A program made the position numbers and the translations under genes. This document shows positions 1-10,613 of a stretch of 64,000 nt of DNA, piece after piece. The notes under the pieces were generated by a model, which saw nothing but the letters and a program-made list of their open reading frames with translations, did no database searches and was not told the origin of the DNA. The DNA is from an uncultured Hyphomicrobiales bacterium (GTDB taxonomy: Bacteria > Pseudomonadota > Alphaproteobacteria > Rhizobiales > Xanthobacteraceae). The stretch lies in NCBI GenBank assembly GCA_903878085.1, contig CAIRGJ010000008.1, forward strand, positions 124,001 through 188,000. Direction: 5' to 3'. Positions within the stretch are counted from its first letter, which is position 1; the number at the start of each line of letters is the position of its first letter.

Positions 1-363
1 TCAGGCGGCGGTGCAATGGGCGGCGGCGGTGCGAGGGCTCCGGCCGCGCAGCAGAATGCCGGCCCGCGCGGCGGCAATTTCGGCGGTGGCCGCAGTGGCG
101 TTGTTGGCGGCGGTGGCCCGAACCGGCAGGCCTCGAGCGGACGTCAACGCCGTGGCGGCTATCGAGGCGGATATGTCGGCGGCCCTGCTTTTGGCGGCCC
201 GTTCTGGGGCGGCAGCCCTTACGCCTATGACGATGGCTACTATGTCGAAGGGCCGGCCGTGGTCGACGGCGATGTCGGCTACTGCATGCGCCGCTTCAAG
301 TCGTACGATCCGGGCAGCGGCACCTATCTCGGCTTTGACGGCCGCCGCCACCCCTGCCCCTGA
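1..363 (+). CDS. BA14K-family protein, C-terminal part (5' end outside window)
   Basis: The frame is open from base 1 and stops at TGA 361-363; an internal ATG lies at 16. The visible 120 residues start with a Gly/Ala/Arg-rich low-complexity stretch. They end in the BA14K-type tail with CMRRFKSYDPGSGTYLGFDG and a final HPCP. The family is secreted or membrane-anchored in Rhizobiales (immunoreactive 14-kDa Brucella protein, lectin-like). The N-terminal signal or anchor would lie upstream of the window. The family call is from the C-terminal motif; the role here is unknown. Confidence 0.75.
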   Translation, partial: SGGGAMGGGGARAPAAQQNAGPRGGNFGGGRSGVVGGGGPNRQASSGRQRRGGYRGGYVGGPAFGGPFWGGSPYAYDDGYYVEGPAVVDGDVGYCMRRFKSYDPGSGTYLGFDGRRHPCP

Positions 364-381
364 ACTCGATCATCATAAAAT

Positions 382-445
382 CTAACCGTGGTGAGCGATG
401 CCAAGCGCGTCCTCGCCACGGTCCACGATTACCAACAGCGGCAGC
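382..445 (-). pseudogene. Relic of a hemerythrin gene 3' end (copy 1)
   Basis: Read on the minus strand this stretch ends ...VDRGEDALGIAHHG-stop, against ...LDRGEDALGVAHHG-stop for the intact hemerythrin gene at 1442-2101. At DNA level 386-423 matches 1446-1483 with 4 mismatches in 38. Upstream of about base 445 the similarity fades and no intact gene continues. It is a decayed or transferred fragment carrying the last 15-20 codons. Confidence 0.6.
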
Positions 446-540
446 ATCCCGCTTTTGACAACTTCGCCAGTGGAAAAGCGCGAGTGCAATCCACTTAAAT
501 CCCGGTATTGAGGGGTGCAGTGCTTGCGCATCGATCGAGG

Positions 541-590
541 CTACGATTAGCCTAAGGATCACCAGCAGCGGCGGTAATCCCTTGCCTACA
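541..590 (-). pseudogene. Possible second, more decayed hemerythrin 3' relic (copy 2)
   Basis: Bases 557-580 resemble 427-450 (both run gat-acca-cagcggc-atccc with small changes). The minus-strand reading LPPLLVILR recalls the LPLLVIVDR of copy 1 and VPLILDR of the intact gene. The match is short, so this is tentative. It lies directly in front of the FkbM start codon. Confidence 0.3.
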
Positions 591-1445
591 ACCACCGGCG
601 ATCAGGCACCAGCGACAGCGTCCGCTGCGGCGATAATACAGCTGGCCGATATTGGCGCGGCCTTTTTTGCGGAAACACCGCCTTACCAGCCTCTGCTGGA
701 CGGAGGCTTGGCCCGATTATTTGCGTTCGAACCCGATCCACGCGAAACCGAAAATCTGCGGCGGCATCTCGGCAAAACCGGACAGGTTATTCCTTACGCC
801 GTCGCCGACGGCGCGACGCATATTTTTCATTCGTGCCACAAACTGTCCGGCATGAGTTCGCTGCTCGAGCCCGACCCAAGCGCTTTGGGTTTTTTCAATC
901 AGTTTCCCGTATTCGGCGCGGTTGAGTCGACCAGCCCGATGGACACTCGCCGTCTCGACGATATCGGGGAAGTACCGCAAATCGATTTTCTCAAAATGGA
1001 TATTCAGGGCGCCGAGTTGATGGTCCTGAAAAACGGACGAAAAAAGCTTTCGGACTGCGTCGTCATCCAGACCGAGATCTCGTTCATCGCATTATACAAA
1101 AGCCAGCCGAGCTTCGGAGACATCGATCTTGAGCTTCGGTCGCAAAACCTAATTCCTCATTGCCTTACGGCAATAAAGCGTTGGCCGATTACGCCAGCCA
1201 TCCGCGACAACGACCCGCGCAAGCCGTTCAATCAGCTTCTCGAAGCGGATATCGTGTATATTAGGGATATTATTCATCCCGACACCATGAGCGACCTGCA
1301 GATCAGGAAACTCGCGACCATCGCGCATGTTGTCTATGACTCGCCGGATCTGGTCATTCGCTGTCTCGCCGAATTGCAGAATCGGAAGGCGTGCGACCAG
1401 CAAGCCGTCGATCAATACATGCAGACGCGTGAGTTGCCGGCTTAG
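582..1445 (+). CDS. FkbM-family SAM-dependent methyltransferase
   Basis: A 287-residue protein. It has a SAM-fold entry (LADIGAAFFAETPP, residues about 21-35), the acidic end of strand 2 (FAFEPDPRETEN), and the FkbM signature IDFLKMDIQGAELMVLKNG near 130-150. FkbM enzymes O-methylate sugars or polyketide hydroxyls and often sit in polysaccharide loci; no substrate can be inferred. The start used is TTG 582; the frame stays open upstream without a better start or clear ribosome site, so the N-terminus is uncertain. Its TAG stop (1443-1445) overlaps the stop of the convergent hemerythrin gene. It is bracketed by direct copies of that gene's 3' end, suggesting insertion here. Confidence 0.8.
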   Translation: MPTTTGDQAPATASAAAIIQLADIGAAFFAETPPYQPLLDGGLARLFAFEPDPRETENLRRHLGKTGQVIPYAVADGATHIFHSCHKLSGMSSLLEPDPSALGFFNQFPVFGAVESTSPMDTRRLDDIGEVPQIDFLKMDIQGAELMVLKNGRKKLSDCVVIQTEISFIALYKSQPSFGDIDLELRSQNLIPHCLTAIKRWPITPAIRDNDPRKPFNQLLEADIVYIRDIIHPDTMSDLQIRKLATIAHVVYDSPDLVIRCLAELQNRKACDQQAVDQYMQTRELPA

Positions 1446-2101
1446 CCGTGATGGGCGACGCCAAGCGCATCCTCGCCACGGTCGAGGATCAGCGGCACGA
1501 TCAGATCTTCCTCGTCGTCGAGATGGCGGATCAAACCCTTGAGCAGCCCGCCGCTGGCTTTCGCATAAGCGTCGCTGCAGCGGATCAGCGTGTCGTTATC
1601 GCCTGACAAAGCCCGCAACAGCGCATTGGCGGTGTCCGCCGTGGCGGCCATGTCGGCATGAATGGCGTGATGGTCGCCTTCCAGCACGTCGAAGCCGCGC
1701 GCCAGCCGGTCTTCCGCCGCGCGGAAAATCGGGAAGTAGTGCAAATCCTCGATCTGGTGATGCACGTTGAGTTGCTGCAGCAGAAACTGCAGCCGCGGCA
1801 CCAATTGGCGCGGAAATTCGGCGGCCGCCAGCGTGCCGTTGCGGAATTGCGCGGTGGTATCCCCGATCGCCCCTGACAACTCTCGAAACATGACGTGCCG
1901 CGACAGCCAGAATTGCGCCATGCTGCCAAGATTGGCATGGCCCTCCCATTGCTCGCGGGGAAACCGGGCGATCAGGACACGCAGATCGTCCGGCCAGCCG
2001 CTGCGGCTGGCAAGATCGAGGATTTCGGTATCGGTGGCGCTGGGCTTTTCAAGCATGGACGCTAGATAGCGATTGACGGGGCAATCGCCAACCGTTGTCA
2101 T
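1442..2101 (-). CDS. Hemerythrin HHE cation-binding domain protein
   Basis: A 219-residue helical protein with His/Glu/Asp in the pattern expected of a di-iron hemerythrin: HHQIEDLHYF (about 130), LEGDHHAIHAD (about 152) and HLDDEEDLIVP (about 195). Such proteins bind oxygen, NO or iron in the cytoplasm and often act in redox stress. The ATG at 2101 lies 9 bp from the divergent prmA start. An alternative ATG at 2056 would remove 15 residues. The much longer open frame upstream is antisense to prmA and is not part of this gene. The TAA stop interlocks with the FkbM stop. Confidence 0.82.
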   Translation of the reverse strand: MTTVGDCPVNRYLASMLEKPSATDTEILDLASRSGWPDDLRVLIARFPREQWEGHANLGSMAQFWLSRHVMFRELSGAIGDTTAQFRNGTLAAAEFPRQLVPRLQFLLQQLNVHHQIEDLHYFPIFRAAEDRLARGFDVLEGDHHAIHADMAATADTANALLRALSGDNDTLIRCSDAYAKASGGLLKGLIRHLDDEEDLIVPLILDRGEDALGVAHHG

Positions 2102-2110
2102 CCCTCCATC

Positions 2111-2989
2111 ATGACCGCTCCCACCTCCGTCGCCCGCCTGATCTGCAACGAGTCCACCGCCCGCCGGCTGGCGACTTATTTCAGCGAATGCCTCGACCCC
2201 GACGATACCGCCTGCGCGGCCTTCGAGGGCGAGGATGGGCGCTGGCAACTGGCGATCCATTTCCGCGAAACGCCGAACGAGACCGCCTTGCGCGCGCTGA
2301 TGGAGCTCGGCGCCGACACCGACGCGGCCGAGGCTTTGACCATCGAGCCGGTCGAGGCCGCCGACTGGGTGGCGGAAGGCCTGGCCGGCCTCGCGCCGGT
2401 GCGCGCCGGCCGCTTCGTCGTGCATGGCGCTCACGATCGCGCCAAGCTGCGGCCGAACGAGATCGGCATCGAGATCGAGGCCGCGCTCGCCTTCGGCACC
2501 GGCCATCACGGCACCACCCGCGGCTGTCTGCTGGCACTCGACGATATGGTGAAGCGGCGGCGCCCGCGGCGGGTGCTCGACATCGGCACCGGCTCCGGTG
2601 TGTTGGCGATCGCGGCGGCGAAAATCTTGCGGACGCCGATTGTCGCCAGCGACATCGACCTCGTCGCCGTGACCGCCGCCAAATCCAACACGCGATTGAA
2701 TCGCGTCGCACCGTGGATCACGCTGGCGCATGCGGTCGGCACGCGCTCGCACGCGATCAAGGCCGGCGCACCCTACGACCTCATCTTCGCCAATATCCTG
2801 CTGGGGCCGCTGATGCGGCTCGCGGTCGCCGTCAAGCACCTAACCGCGCCGGGCGGTCGCGTCGTGCTGTCCGGCTTGCTGCCGTCGCACGCCAATGCGG
2901 CGCTGGCGGCCTATCGCGCGCAGGGACTGGTGCTCGAGAAGCGCATCCCGCTCGATGGCTGGATGACGCTGGTGTTGAAAAATTCGTAG
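2111..2989 (+). CDS. prmA: Ribosomal protein L11 methyltransferase
   Basis: A 292-residue class I SAM methyltransferase. The N-terminal substrate-recognition region has IEPVEAADWV. The catalytic domain has AFGTGHHGTTRG, the SAM loop LDIGTGSGVLAIAAAK (about 160-175), ASDID at the end of strand 2, and FANILLGPL (the NPPY-like catalytic loop written as N-I-L). PrmA trimethylates lysines and the N-terminus of L11. It is divergent from the hemerythrin gene with almost no spacer. A strong hairpin follows its stop. Length and motifs match the family. Confidence 0.9.
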   Translation: MTAPTSVARLICNESTARRLATYFSECLDPDDTACAAFEGEDGRWQLAIHFRETPNETALRALMELGADTDAAEALTIEPVEAADWVAEGLAGLAPVRAGRFVVHGAHDRAKLRPNEIGIEIEAALAFGTGHHGTTRGCLLALDDMVKRRRPRRVLDIGTGSGVLAIAAAKILRTPIVASDIDLVAVTAAKSNTRLNRVAPWITLAHAVGTRSHAIKAGAPYDLIFANILLGPLMRLAVAVKHLTAPGGRVVLSGLLPSHANAALAAYRAQGLVLEKRIPLDGWMTLVLKNS

Positions 2990-3002
2990 GCATGAAGACA
3001 CA

Positions 3003-3036
3003 AAGCCGCCCCGGGCGGGGACATCCGGGGCGGCTT
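3003..3036. terminator. Perfect 12-bp stem between prmA and the convergent small gene
   Basis: AAGCCGCCCCGG (3003-3014) pairs perfectly with 3025-3036 around a 10-nt loop. It sits just after the prmA stop and just after the stop of the opposite-strand gene, so it can serve as a bidirectional terminator. An A-run at 3044-3050 gives U-like tails only for the minus strand. Confidence 0.75.
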
Positions 3037-3056
3037 CGCTGGTGAAAAAAGAACGC

Positions 3057-3287
3057 TCACCAACCGCCGAACGGTTCGTTCTCGCGGCGAGCCTGGGTCC
3101 GCGCGTAATCGCGCGGCAGCAGAAAGGAGTAGTAAGCGAGCTCGCGCTCCGCCCGTTTCATCTGCGACTCGACGATCGCGTCATAGAGACGCGTCCAGAA
3201 ACCCTTGGATTTCTGGCCTTCGGACTTTTTGCCGACAGTGTCCGCCGGAACCGCAATGCCGGCGCCGTTATAGGTCGTAGCAACCAT
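3057..3287 (-). CDS. Small conserved hypothetical protein
   Basis: A 76-residue protein with an ATG at 3287 and GGAG 9 bases upstream. The C-terminal half, about residues 29-65, is charged and aromatic (FWTRLYDAIVESQMKRAERELAYYSF) and is probably an amphipathic helix. There is no signal peptide and no membrane segment. I recognise the general look of a small soluble protein conserved in Bradyrhizobium relatives but no function. Convergent with prmA; its upstream region is unusually AT-rich. Confidence 0.65.
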   Translation of the reverse strand: MVATTYNGAGIAVPADTVGKKSEGQKSKGFWTRLYDAIVESQMKRAERELAYYSFLLPRDYARTQARRENEPFGGW

Positions 3288-3462
3288 TTTTCGTTCTCCA
3301 TCTCGGAAGCAGTTAGGCCGACTCCTCGAGAATCATCCCTGACGTTGCATTGCAACATAGTTCTTTTCGCATCTGCGAACACCCTCGAATAATGCATAGA
3401 AGGTCCGTCATTACGGATGATTTGATTAATCTTTAGGTAGGACCCGCGTCTGAATTGCGACA

Positions 3463-3492
3463 GAATTATTGCAATGCACAATTTTGAGTCAA
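3463..3492 (-). promoter_or_regulatory. Possible sigma70-type promoter for the small gene at 3057-3287
   Basis: On the minus strand TTGACT (3492-3487), an 18-bp spacer and TAATTC (3468-3463). The 280-bp gap 3288-3567 also has a near-palindrome GTTGCATTGCAAC at 3344-3356 and a related TTGCAATGCA at 3469-3478, which could be operator half-sites. Nothing else is visible in the gap. Confidence 0.35.
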
Positions 3493-3567
3493 TCAGGCTA
3501 AGGCAATTGCCGAATTGCTCGCCATAGCGCGTTGCCCGCCGCGCACAGGACGTTATGGTGCGCCACC

Positions 3568-5412
3568 ATGTTCGAGGCCCGTTTCCAGACATTCGACGAC
3601 GCCAGCAGCCGCGCGCAAAGCGCAGGTCGCGTTGCCGCGTTGCGTGCCGAGCTCAAGCGCCGCGGGCTCGACGGCCTGGCGGTGCCGCGCGCCGACCGCC
3701 AGCAGAACGAATATCTGCCGGCGAGCGAAGAGCGGCTGGCCTGGCTGACCGGCTTCACCGGCTCGGCCGGTGCTGCGATCGTGCTCACCGAGCGCGCCGC
3801 GGTGTTCGTCGATGGCCGCTATACCGTGCAGGCCTTGGCGCAGATCGACGGCAAGGTTTTTGCCATCGAGCATCTGGTCGAGAAGCCGCCGGAGCAGTGG
3901 CTGGAGCAAAATCTCAAAGCCGGCGCGCGGTTGGGCTACGATCCGTGGCTGCACACCGCCGACGGCGCCGAGAAGCTGAAAAAGGTTTGCGCGACGGTCG
4001 GCGCGACCTTGGTGCCGGTCGACGGCAACCCGATCGACGCGCTGTGGAGCGACCGCCCGGCGCCGCCGTCCGGGCCGGTGGTGCTGCGCGACATCAAGCT
4101 CGCTGGCGAGAGCACCGCCGACAAGCTCAACCGCATTCGCGTCGAGATCGATAAATTGCGCGCCGACGTGCTGGTGGTGTCGGATCCGCAGAACGTCGCC
4201 TGGACCTTCAACATTCGCGGCTCGGATGTGGCGCATACGCCGCTGGCTTTGGCTTTTGCGACGATCCCGCGCGACGGCCGGCCAGCGCTCTATGTCGATG
4301 GCGCCAAGCTCGACAATACCGTACGGAGCGCACTGGAAGAATTCTCCGACGTGCGCAGCCCCGGCGACCTGATCCGCGATCTGGCTGCGTTGAAAGACAA
4401 GGCCGTGCGGCTCGACCAGGGCAGCGCCGCCGACGCGCTGACCCGGCTGATCGCCGATAATGGCGGCGAATCTTTGGGCGGCAAGCCGGTGCGCGGCGCC
4501 GATCCGATCACGCTGATGAAGGCTACGAAGAACCACGCCGAGATCGCCGGCATGAAGGCCGCGCACATACGCGACGGCGTGGCGATGACGCGGTTCCTGC
4601 ATTGGTTCGACGGCGCGGCGGCCTCCGGCAAACTGACCGAGATCGAAGCGGTGGCGGCGCTGGAAAACTTCCGGCGCGACACGGGGCTGCTCAAGGACGT
4701 TTCGTTCCCGACCATTTCCGGTTCCGGGCCGAACGGCGCGATCGTGCATTACCGTGTCACGCAAAGCTCGAACCGCACCATCGGCAATAACGAACTGTTC
4801 CTGATCGATTCCGGCGCGCAATACGAAGACGGCACCACCGACATCACCCGCACCATCGCTGTCGGCGCGCCGAGCGAGGAGATGCGCGACCGTTTCACCC
4901 GCGTGCTCAAGGGCCACATCGCCATCGCCTCAGCGGTGTTTCCCGACGGCACCAGCGGCGCGCAGCTCGATCCGCTGGCGCGCGTCGCGCTGTGGCAGGC
5001 CGGGCTCGATTTCGACCACGGCACCGGCCACGGCGTCGGCAGTTATCTGTCGGTGCATGAAGGCCCGGCGCGCATTTCCAAGCTCGGCACCGTCGCGCTC
5101 AAGCGCGGCATGATCCTGTCCAACGAGCCGGGCTACTACAAGACCGGCGCCTATGGCATCCGCATCGAGAATTTGGTGCTGGTGACGGCTGCGCCTGCGC
5201 CGGAGGGCGCCGAGAAACCGCTCAACGCATTCGAGACGCTCACGTTCGCTCCGATCGACCGCCGGCTGATCCTGACCCGGATGCTGACCGCCAAGGAGCG
5301 CGCCTGGATCGACGCCTATCACGCGCAGGTCCAAAAGGTGCTCGGGCCGCTGCTCGAGGCGCCGGCGCGGGCCTGGCTCAATGCCGCCACCCGGCCGCTC
5401 GGGCCAAGCTGA
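3568..5412 (+). CDS. Xaa-Pro aminopeptidase (M24B family)
   Basis: A 614-residue cytoplasmic metallopeptidase removing N-terminal residues next to proline. It has two creatinase-N-like domains (about 1-310) and the pita-bread catalytic domain. The five metal ligands are visible in order: the two aspartates in LFLIDSGAQYEDGTTDITRT, histidine in GTGHGVGSYLSVHEGP, glutamate in SNEPGYY and glutamate in GIRIENL. The ATG at 3568 begins MFEARFQTFDD; the frame is open a little further upstream but without a better start. Its stop overlaps the next gene's ATG, so the two are probably co-transcribed. Confidence 0.9.
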   Translation: MFEARFQTFDDASSRAQSAGRVAALRAELKRRGLDGLAVPRADRQQNEYLPASEERLAWLTGFTGSAGAAIVLTERAAVFVDGRYTVQALAQIDGKVFAIEHLVEKPPEQWLEQNLKAGARLGYDPWLHTADGAEKLKKVCATVGATLVPVDGNPIDALWSDRPAPPSGPVVLRDIKLAGESTADKLNRIRVEIDKLRADVLVVSDPQNVAWTFNIRGSDVAHTPLALAFATIPRDGRPALYVDGAKLDNTVRSALEEFSDVRSPGDLIRDLAALKDKAVRLDQGSAADALTRLIADNGGESLGGKPVRGADPITLMKATKNHAEIAGMKAAHIRDGVAMTRFLHWFDGAAASGKLTEIEAVAALENFRRDTGLLKDVSFPTISGSGPNGAIVHYRVTQSSNRTIGNNELFLIDSGAQYEDGTTDITRTIAVGAPSEEMRDRFTRVLKGHIAIASAVFPDGTSGAQLDPLARVALWQAGLDFDHGTGHGVGSYLSVHEGPARISKLGTVALKRGMILSNEPGYYKTGAYGIRIENLVLVTAAPAPEGAEKPLNAFETLTFAPIDRRLILTRMLTAKERAWIDAYHAQVQKVLGPLLEAPARAWLNAATRPLGPS

Positions 5413-6614
5413 TGCACGCCCCCGGGCCGACGGCCAAACAGGCCACGCCGTGGCGGCTGCTGGCGCTGCTGATGGCCATGACCGCCATCGGTCCGGCCAC
5501 GCTCAACATGGTGGTGCCGGCTTTGCCCGCGTTGACGCGGCAGCTCGCCACCGACGCCGGCACCGTGCAACTGACGCTGTCGCTGTATCTGCTGAGCTTG
5601 GCCACCGCGCAGCTGCTGCTCGGGCCGTTGTCCGACCGTTTCGGCCGCAGGCCGGTGGTGCTCGGCGGGCTCTCGATTGCGGTACTGGCCTCGCTCGCGG
5701 CGATCGCCACTTCATCGATCGGCGCACTGATCGCGGTGCGCATCGTGCAGGCGGTCGGCGCCGCGACCGGCATCGTGATGGGCCGCGCCATCATCCGCGA
5801 TCTGTTCGAGCGCGACCGCGCCGCCGCCATGATCGGCCTCGTCACCACCGCGATGGTGATCGCGCCGATGGTGTCGCCGCTGCTCGGCGGCATTCTCGAC
5901 ACCGCCTTCGGCTGGGAAGCGATCTTTTTGTTCATCGCCACGTTCAGCGCCATCGTGCTGAGCTGGGCTTTCATCGTGCTGCCGGAGACGCGGCCCGCCA
6001 ACGTTTCGCACACACCGGCCAGCCTGTGGCTGGACACGCGCAGCCTGCTCGGCACGGCGAAATTCCACGGCTACGTGCTGGCCGCCGCGCTCGGCTCGGC
6101 GCCGTTCTTCACCTTTCTCGGCGGCGGACCGCATGTCGTGGTGACGCTGATGGACCGCTCGTCGGCCGAATTCGGCCTGTGGTTCGCGGTGACCTCGCTC
6201 GGCTATATGAGCGGCAATTTTTCGGTGTCGCGGCTGTCGCAGCGCTTCGGCATCGACGCTTTGATCGTGGCCGGCATCGGCTTCGAATTGCTCGGCGCCG
6301 GCCTCACCGCGATTCTGGTGGCGACCATGCCGAACGGCGGACCGGCGATTATTTTCTTGCCGCAGATGGTGATTTCCTACGGCAACGGCCTGCTGCTGCC
6401 GAACTGCATCGCCGGCGCGATCAGTGTGCGGCCGCAGGCGGCGGGGACAGCCGCCGGCATGACCGGCTTCGTGCAGATGGCGATGGGCGCCCTCTCGACG
6501 CAACTGGTGTCGGTGTTGCTCGAGGGTGCCTCGACCGCGATGCCGATGGCCTGGATGCTGGTGTTCATGGCGGGCGCCGCCGCCGTGGCCTACGGCACGC
6601 TGGTTAGGCGTTAA
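5412..6614 (+). CDS. MFS drug-efflux transporter, Bcr/CflA type
   Basis: A 400-residue inner-membrane protein with about 12 hydrophobic segments. The MFS motif A LLGPLSDRFGRRPVVLGG lies after segment 2 (about 70-87), and RIVQAVGAATGIVMGRAIIRDLF is typical of Bcr/CflA exporters. The likely role is proton-coupled efflux of small hydrophobic drugs or metabolites. It overlaps the aminopeptidase stop by one base (ATGA). Its TAA is immediately adjacent to the convergent ligA stop. Substrate unknown. Confidence 0.85.
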   Translation: MHAPGPTAKQATPWRLLALLMAMTAIGPATLNMVVPALPALTRQLATDAGTVQLTLSLYLLSLATAQLLLGPLSDRFGRRPVVLGGLSIAVLASLAAIATSSIGALIAVRIVQAVGAATGIVMGRAIIRDLFERDRAAAMIGLVTTAMVIAPMVSPLLGGILDTAFGWEAIFLFIATFSAIVLSWAFIVLPETRPANVSHTPASLWLDTRSLLGTAKFHGYVLAAALGSAPFFTFLGGGPHVVVTLMDRSSAEFGLWFAVTSLGYMSGNFSVSRLSQRFGIDALIVAGIGFELLGAGLTAILVATMPNGGPAIIFLPQMVISYGNGLLLPNCIAGAISVRPQAAGTAAGMTGFVQMAMGALSTQLVSVLLEGASTAMPMAWMLVFMAGAAAVAYGTLVRR

Positions 6615-8795
<2,181 letters not shown>

Positions 8796-10466
8796 CTACG
8801 ACGCCGCCTTGATCAGGCGTTCGGCGGCGGCGCGGGCCTCGTTGGTGATTTCGGCGCCGGCCAGCATGCGGGCGATTTCCTCGCGGCGGCGGTCCTCGGC
8901 CACCTCGGTCACACGGGTGGCGACCCGCTTGCCCTTCTCCAGCGCATCCTTGCTGATGACGTAATGCCGGTCGGCCTGCGCCGCGACCTGCGGCGCATGG
9001 GTCACCGCCAACACCTGCACGCCACGGGCGAGCCGCGCCAGACGCACGCCGATGGCATCGGCCACCGCACCGCCGACGCCGGTATCGATTTCGTCGAACA
9101 CCAGCGTGGGCGCCGAGCCGCGATCGGCCAGCACTACCTTGAGCGCCAGCAGGAACCGCGCCAGTTCACCGCCGGAGGCGATCTTCATCAGCGGGCCCGG
9201 CTTGGTACCCGGATTGGTCTGCACCCAGAATTCGACGCGGTCGATGCCGTTTAGCCCCGCGGCGGCCGGATCGGTTTCGATCTTGGTCGAGAAATTGGCG
9301 CGCTCCAGCTTGAGCGGTTTCAACTCGGCATTGACCGCCTTGTCGAGCGCGGCGGCCGCCTTGGCGCGCGACTTGGACAGAGCCTCGGCGCTTTGGCGGA
9401 AATCGGCGTCGGCCTTTTCCGCGGCGGCGACCAGCGTCTTGAGTTGCGCTTCGCCGGCGTCGATCAGCGCGATGTCGTTGTTGTATTTAGCCGACAGCGC
9501 CGCGAGATCGTCGACCGGCACGTTGTATTTGCGTGCCGCCGCGCGCAGCGCAAACAGCCGCTCCTCGTTACGCTCCAGCTCGGCCGGATCGAAATCGGCG
9601 GTGCGCAGCGCGGCCTCGAGATGGCCGCGGGTTTCTTCCAGCGCGTTGAGCGCGACGTCGAGCGACTTCACCGCAGGCTCGACCAGGCTCGGCGCCTGGG
9701 TGCTGCGGCGCTCCAGCCGGCGGATGACGCCGGCGAGCGCGGGCACGCTGGAGTTCGACCCGGCAAGGATGTCATAGGCGTCGCGCAGATCCTCGGCGAC
9801 TTTTCCGGACTGCATCATCACGGTGCGGCGGGTGGCGAGCGTGGTCTCCTCGCCGGCTTGCGGCGCCAGTTTGTCGAGCTCGTCGACCGAATGGCGCAGC
9901 CAGTCGCTTTCGCGCTTGGCGCGTTCGACCTCGGCACGATGGGCGTCGGCGGCGTCCTGCGCTGAGCGGCGCGCCTCCCACAACGCGGCGACCTTGGCGG
10001 CGTCGGCTTCCAGCGCGCCATACGCGTCGAGCAGGCTGCGGTGGGTGCCGGCATCGACCAGCGCGCGGTCGTCATGCTGGCCGTGGATTTCAACGAGGGC
10101 AGCACCAAGTTGCCGCATCACCTGGACGCTGACCGGCTGGTCGTTGACGAAGGCGCGGGTGCGGCCGTCGGACAACTGGACCCGACGCAAAATGAGTTCG
10201 TCGTCCGCGGCGATATCGTTGGCCTTCAGCAGCGCGCGCGCGGGATGCTTGGGCGAGACTTCGAACACCGCGATCACCTGGCCCTGCTCGACGCCCTGGC
10301 GCACCAGGTTCTGGTCGCCGCGGCCGCCGAGCGCCAGCGCGAAGGAATCCAGCAAAATCGATTTGCCGGCGCCGGTCTCGCCGGTGAGCACGGCAAGGCC
10401 CTCGGCAAAATCGATGTCGAGCCGGTCGATCAGGACGATATCGCGGATCGAGAGACGGGAGAGCAT
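8796..10466 (-). CDS. recN: DNA repair protein RecN
   Basis: A 556-residue SMC-like ATPase of double-strand-break repair. Walker A is GETGAGKS (about 30-37). A long helical/coiled middle runs from about 150 to 380. The C-terminal signature is ASGGELARFLLALK and Walker B is TLVFDEIDTGVGG. The ATG at 10466 gives the canonical MLSRLSIRDIVLIDRL start; an upstream frame extension is not family-like. It lies between bamD and ligA, a common alphaproteobacterial order. The 147-bp gap to bamD carries a palindromic repeat. Confidence 0.95.
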   Translation of the reverse strand: MLSRLSIRDIVLIDRLDIDFAEGLAVLTGETGAGKSILLDSFALALGGRGDQNLVRQGVEQGQVIAVFEVSPKHPARALLKANDIAADDELILRRVQLSDGRTRAFVNDQPVSVQVMRQLGAALVEIHGQHDDRALVDAGTHRSLLDAYGALEADAAKVAALWEARRSAQDAADAHRAEVERAKRESDWLRHSVDELDKLAPQAGEETTLATRRTVMMQSGKVAEDLRDAYDILAGSNSSVPALAGVIRRLERRSTQAPSLVEPAVKSLDVALNALEETRGHLEAALRTADFDPAELERNEERLFALRAAARKYNVPVDDLAALSAKYNNDIALIDAGEAQLKTLVAAAEKADADFRQSAEALSKSRAKAAAALDKAVNAELKPLKLERANFSTKIETDPAAAGLNGIDRVEFWVQTNPGTKPGPLMKIASGGELARFLLALKVVLADRGSAPTLVFDEIDTGVGGAVADAIGVRLARLARGVQVLAVTHAPQVAAQADRHYVISKDALEKGKRVATRVTEVAEDRRREEIARMLAGAEITNEARAAAERLIKAAS

Positions 10467-10539
10467 GGCGACCTTGTAGCAAAGATTCGGGCTGGCCGGA
10501 TCATCGCAAGGGTGCAAGACGACGATCCCCGGCACAAGA

Positions 10540-10573
10540 GGGCGTTCACGCCCGTCTTCGACGGGCTATGGCC
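10540..10573. repeat. Dispersed palindromic element, copy A
   Basis: GGGCGTTCACGCCC is followed by GTCTTCGACGGGC then TATGGCC. The same layout (GCG-TTTACGCGC-GTC-TTTCGCGC-TATGGCC) recurs at 11509-11543 on the other side of bamD. Both can fold into tandem short hairpins. The type is common between genes in Bradyrhizobium relatives. Confidence 0.55.
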
Positions 10574-10613
10574 GCGCGTCATGATGTGGGTAAGTTCCAG
10601 ACGGTGGCAGGCC

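Noticed and set aside
1442-2839. Long open frame extending the hemerythrin protein to 465 residues
   Set aside because: The extra part is antisense to prmA and has the Arg/Gly/His-rich composition of a high-GC shadow frame; the domain begins near 2101.
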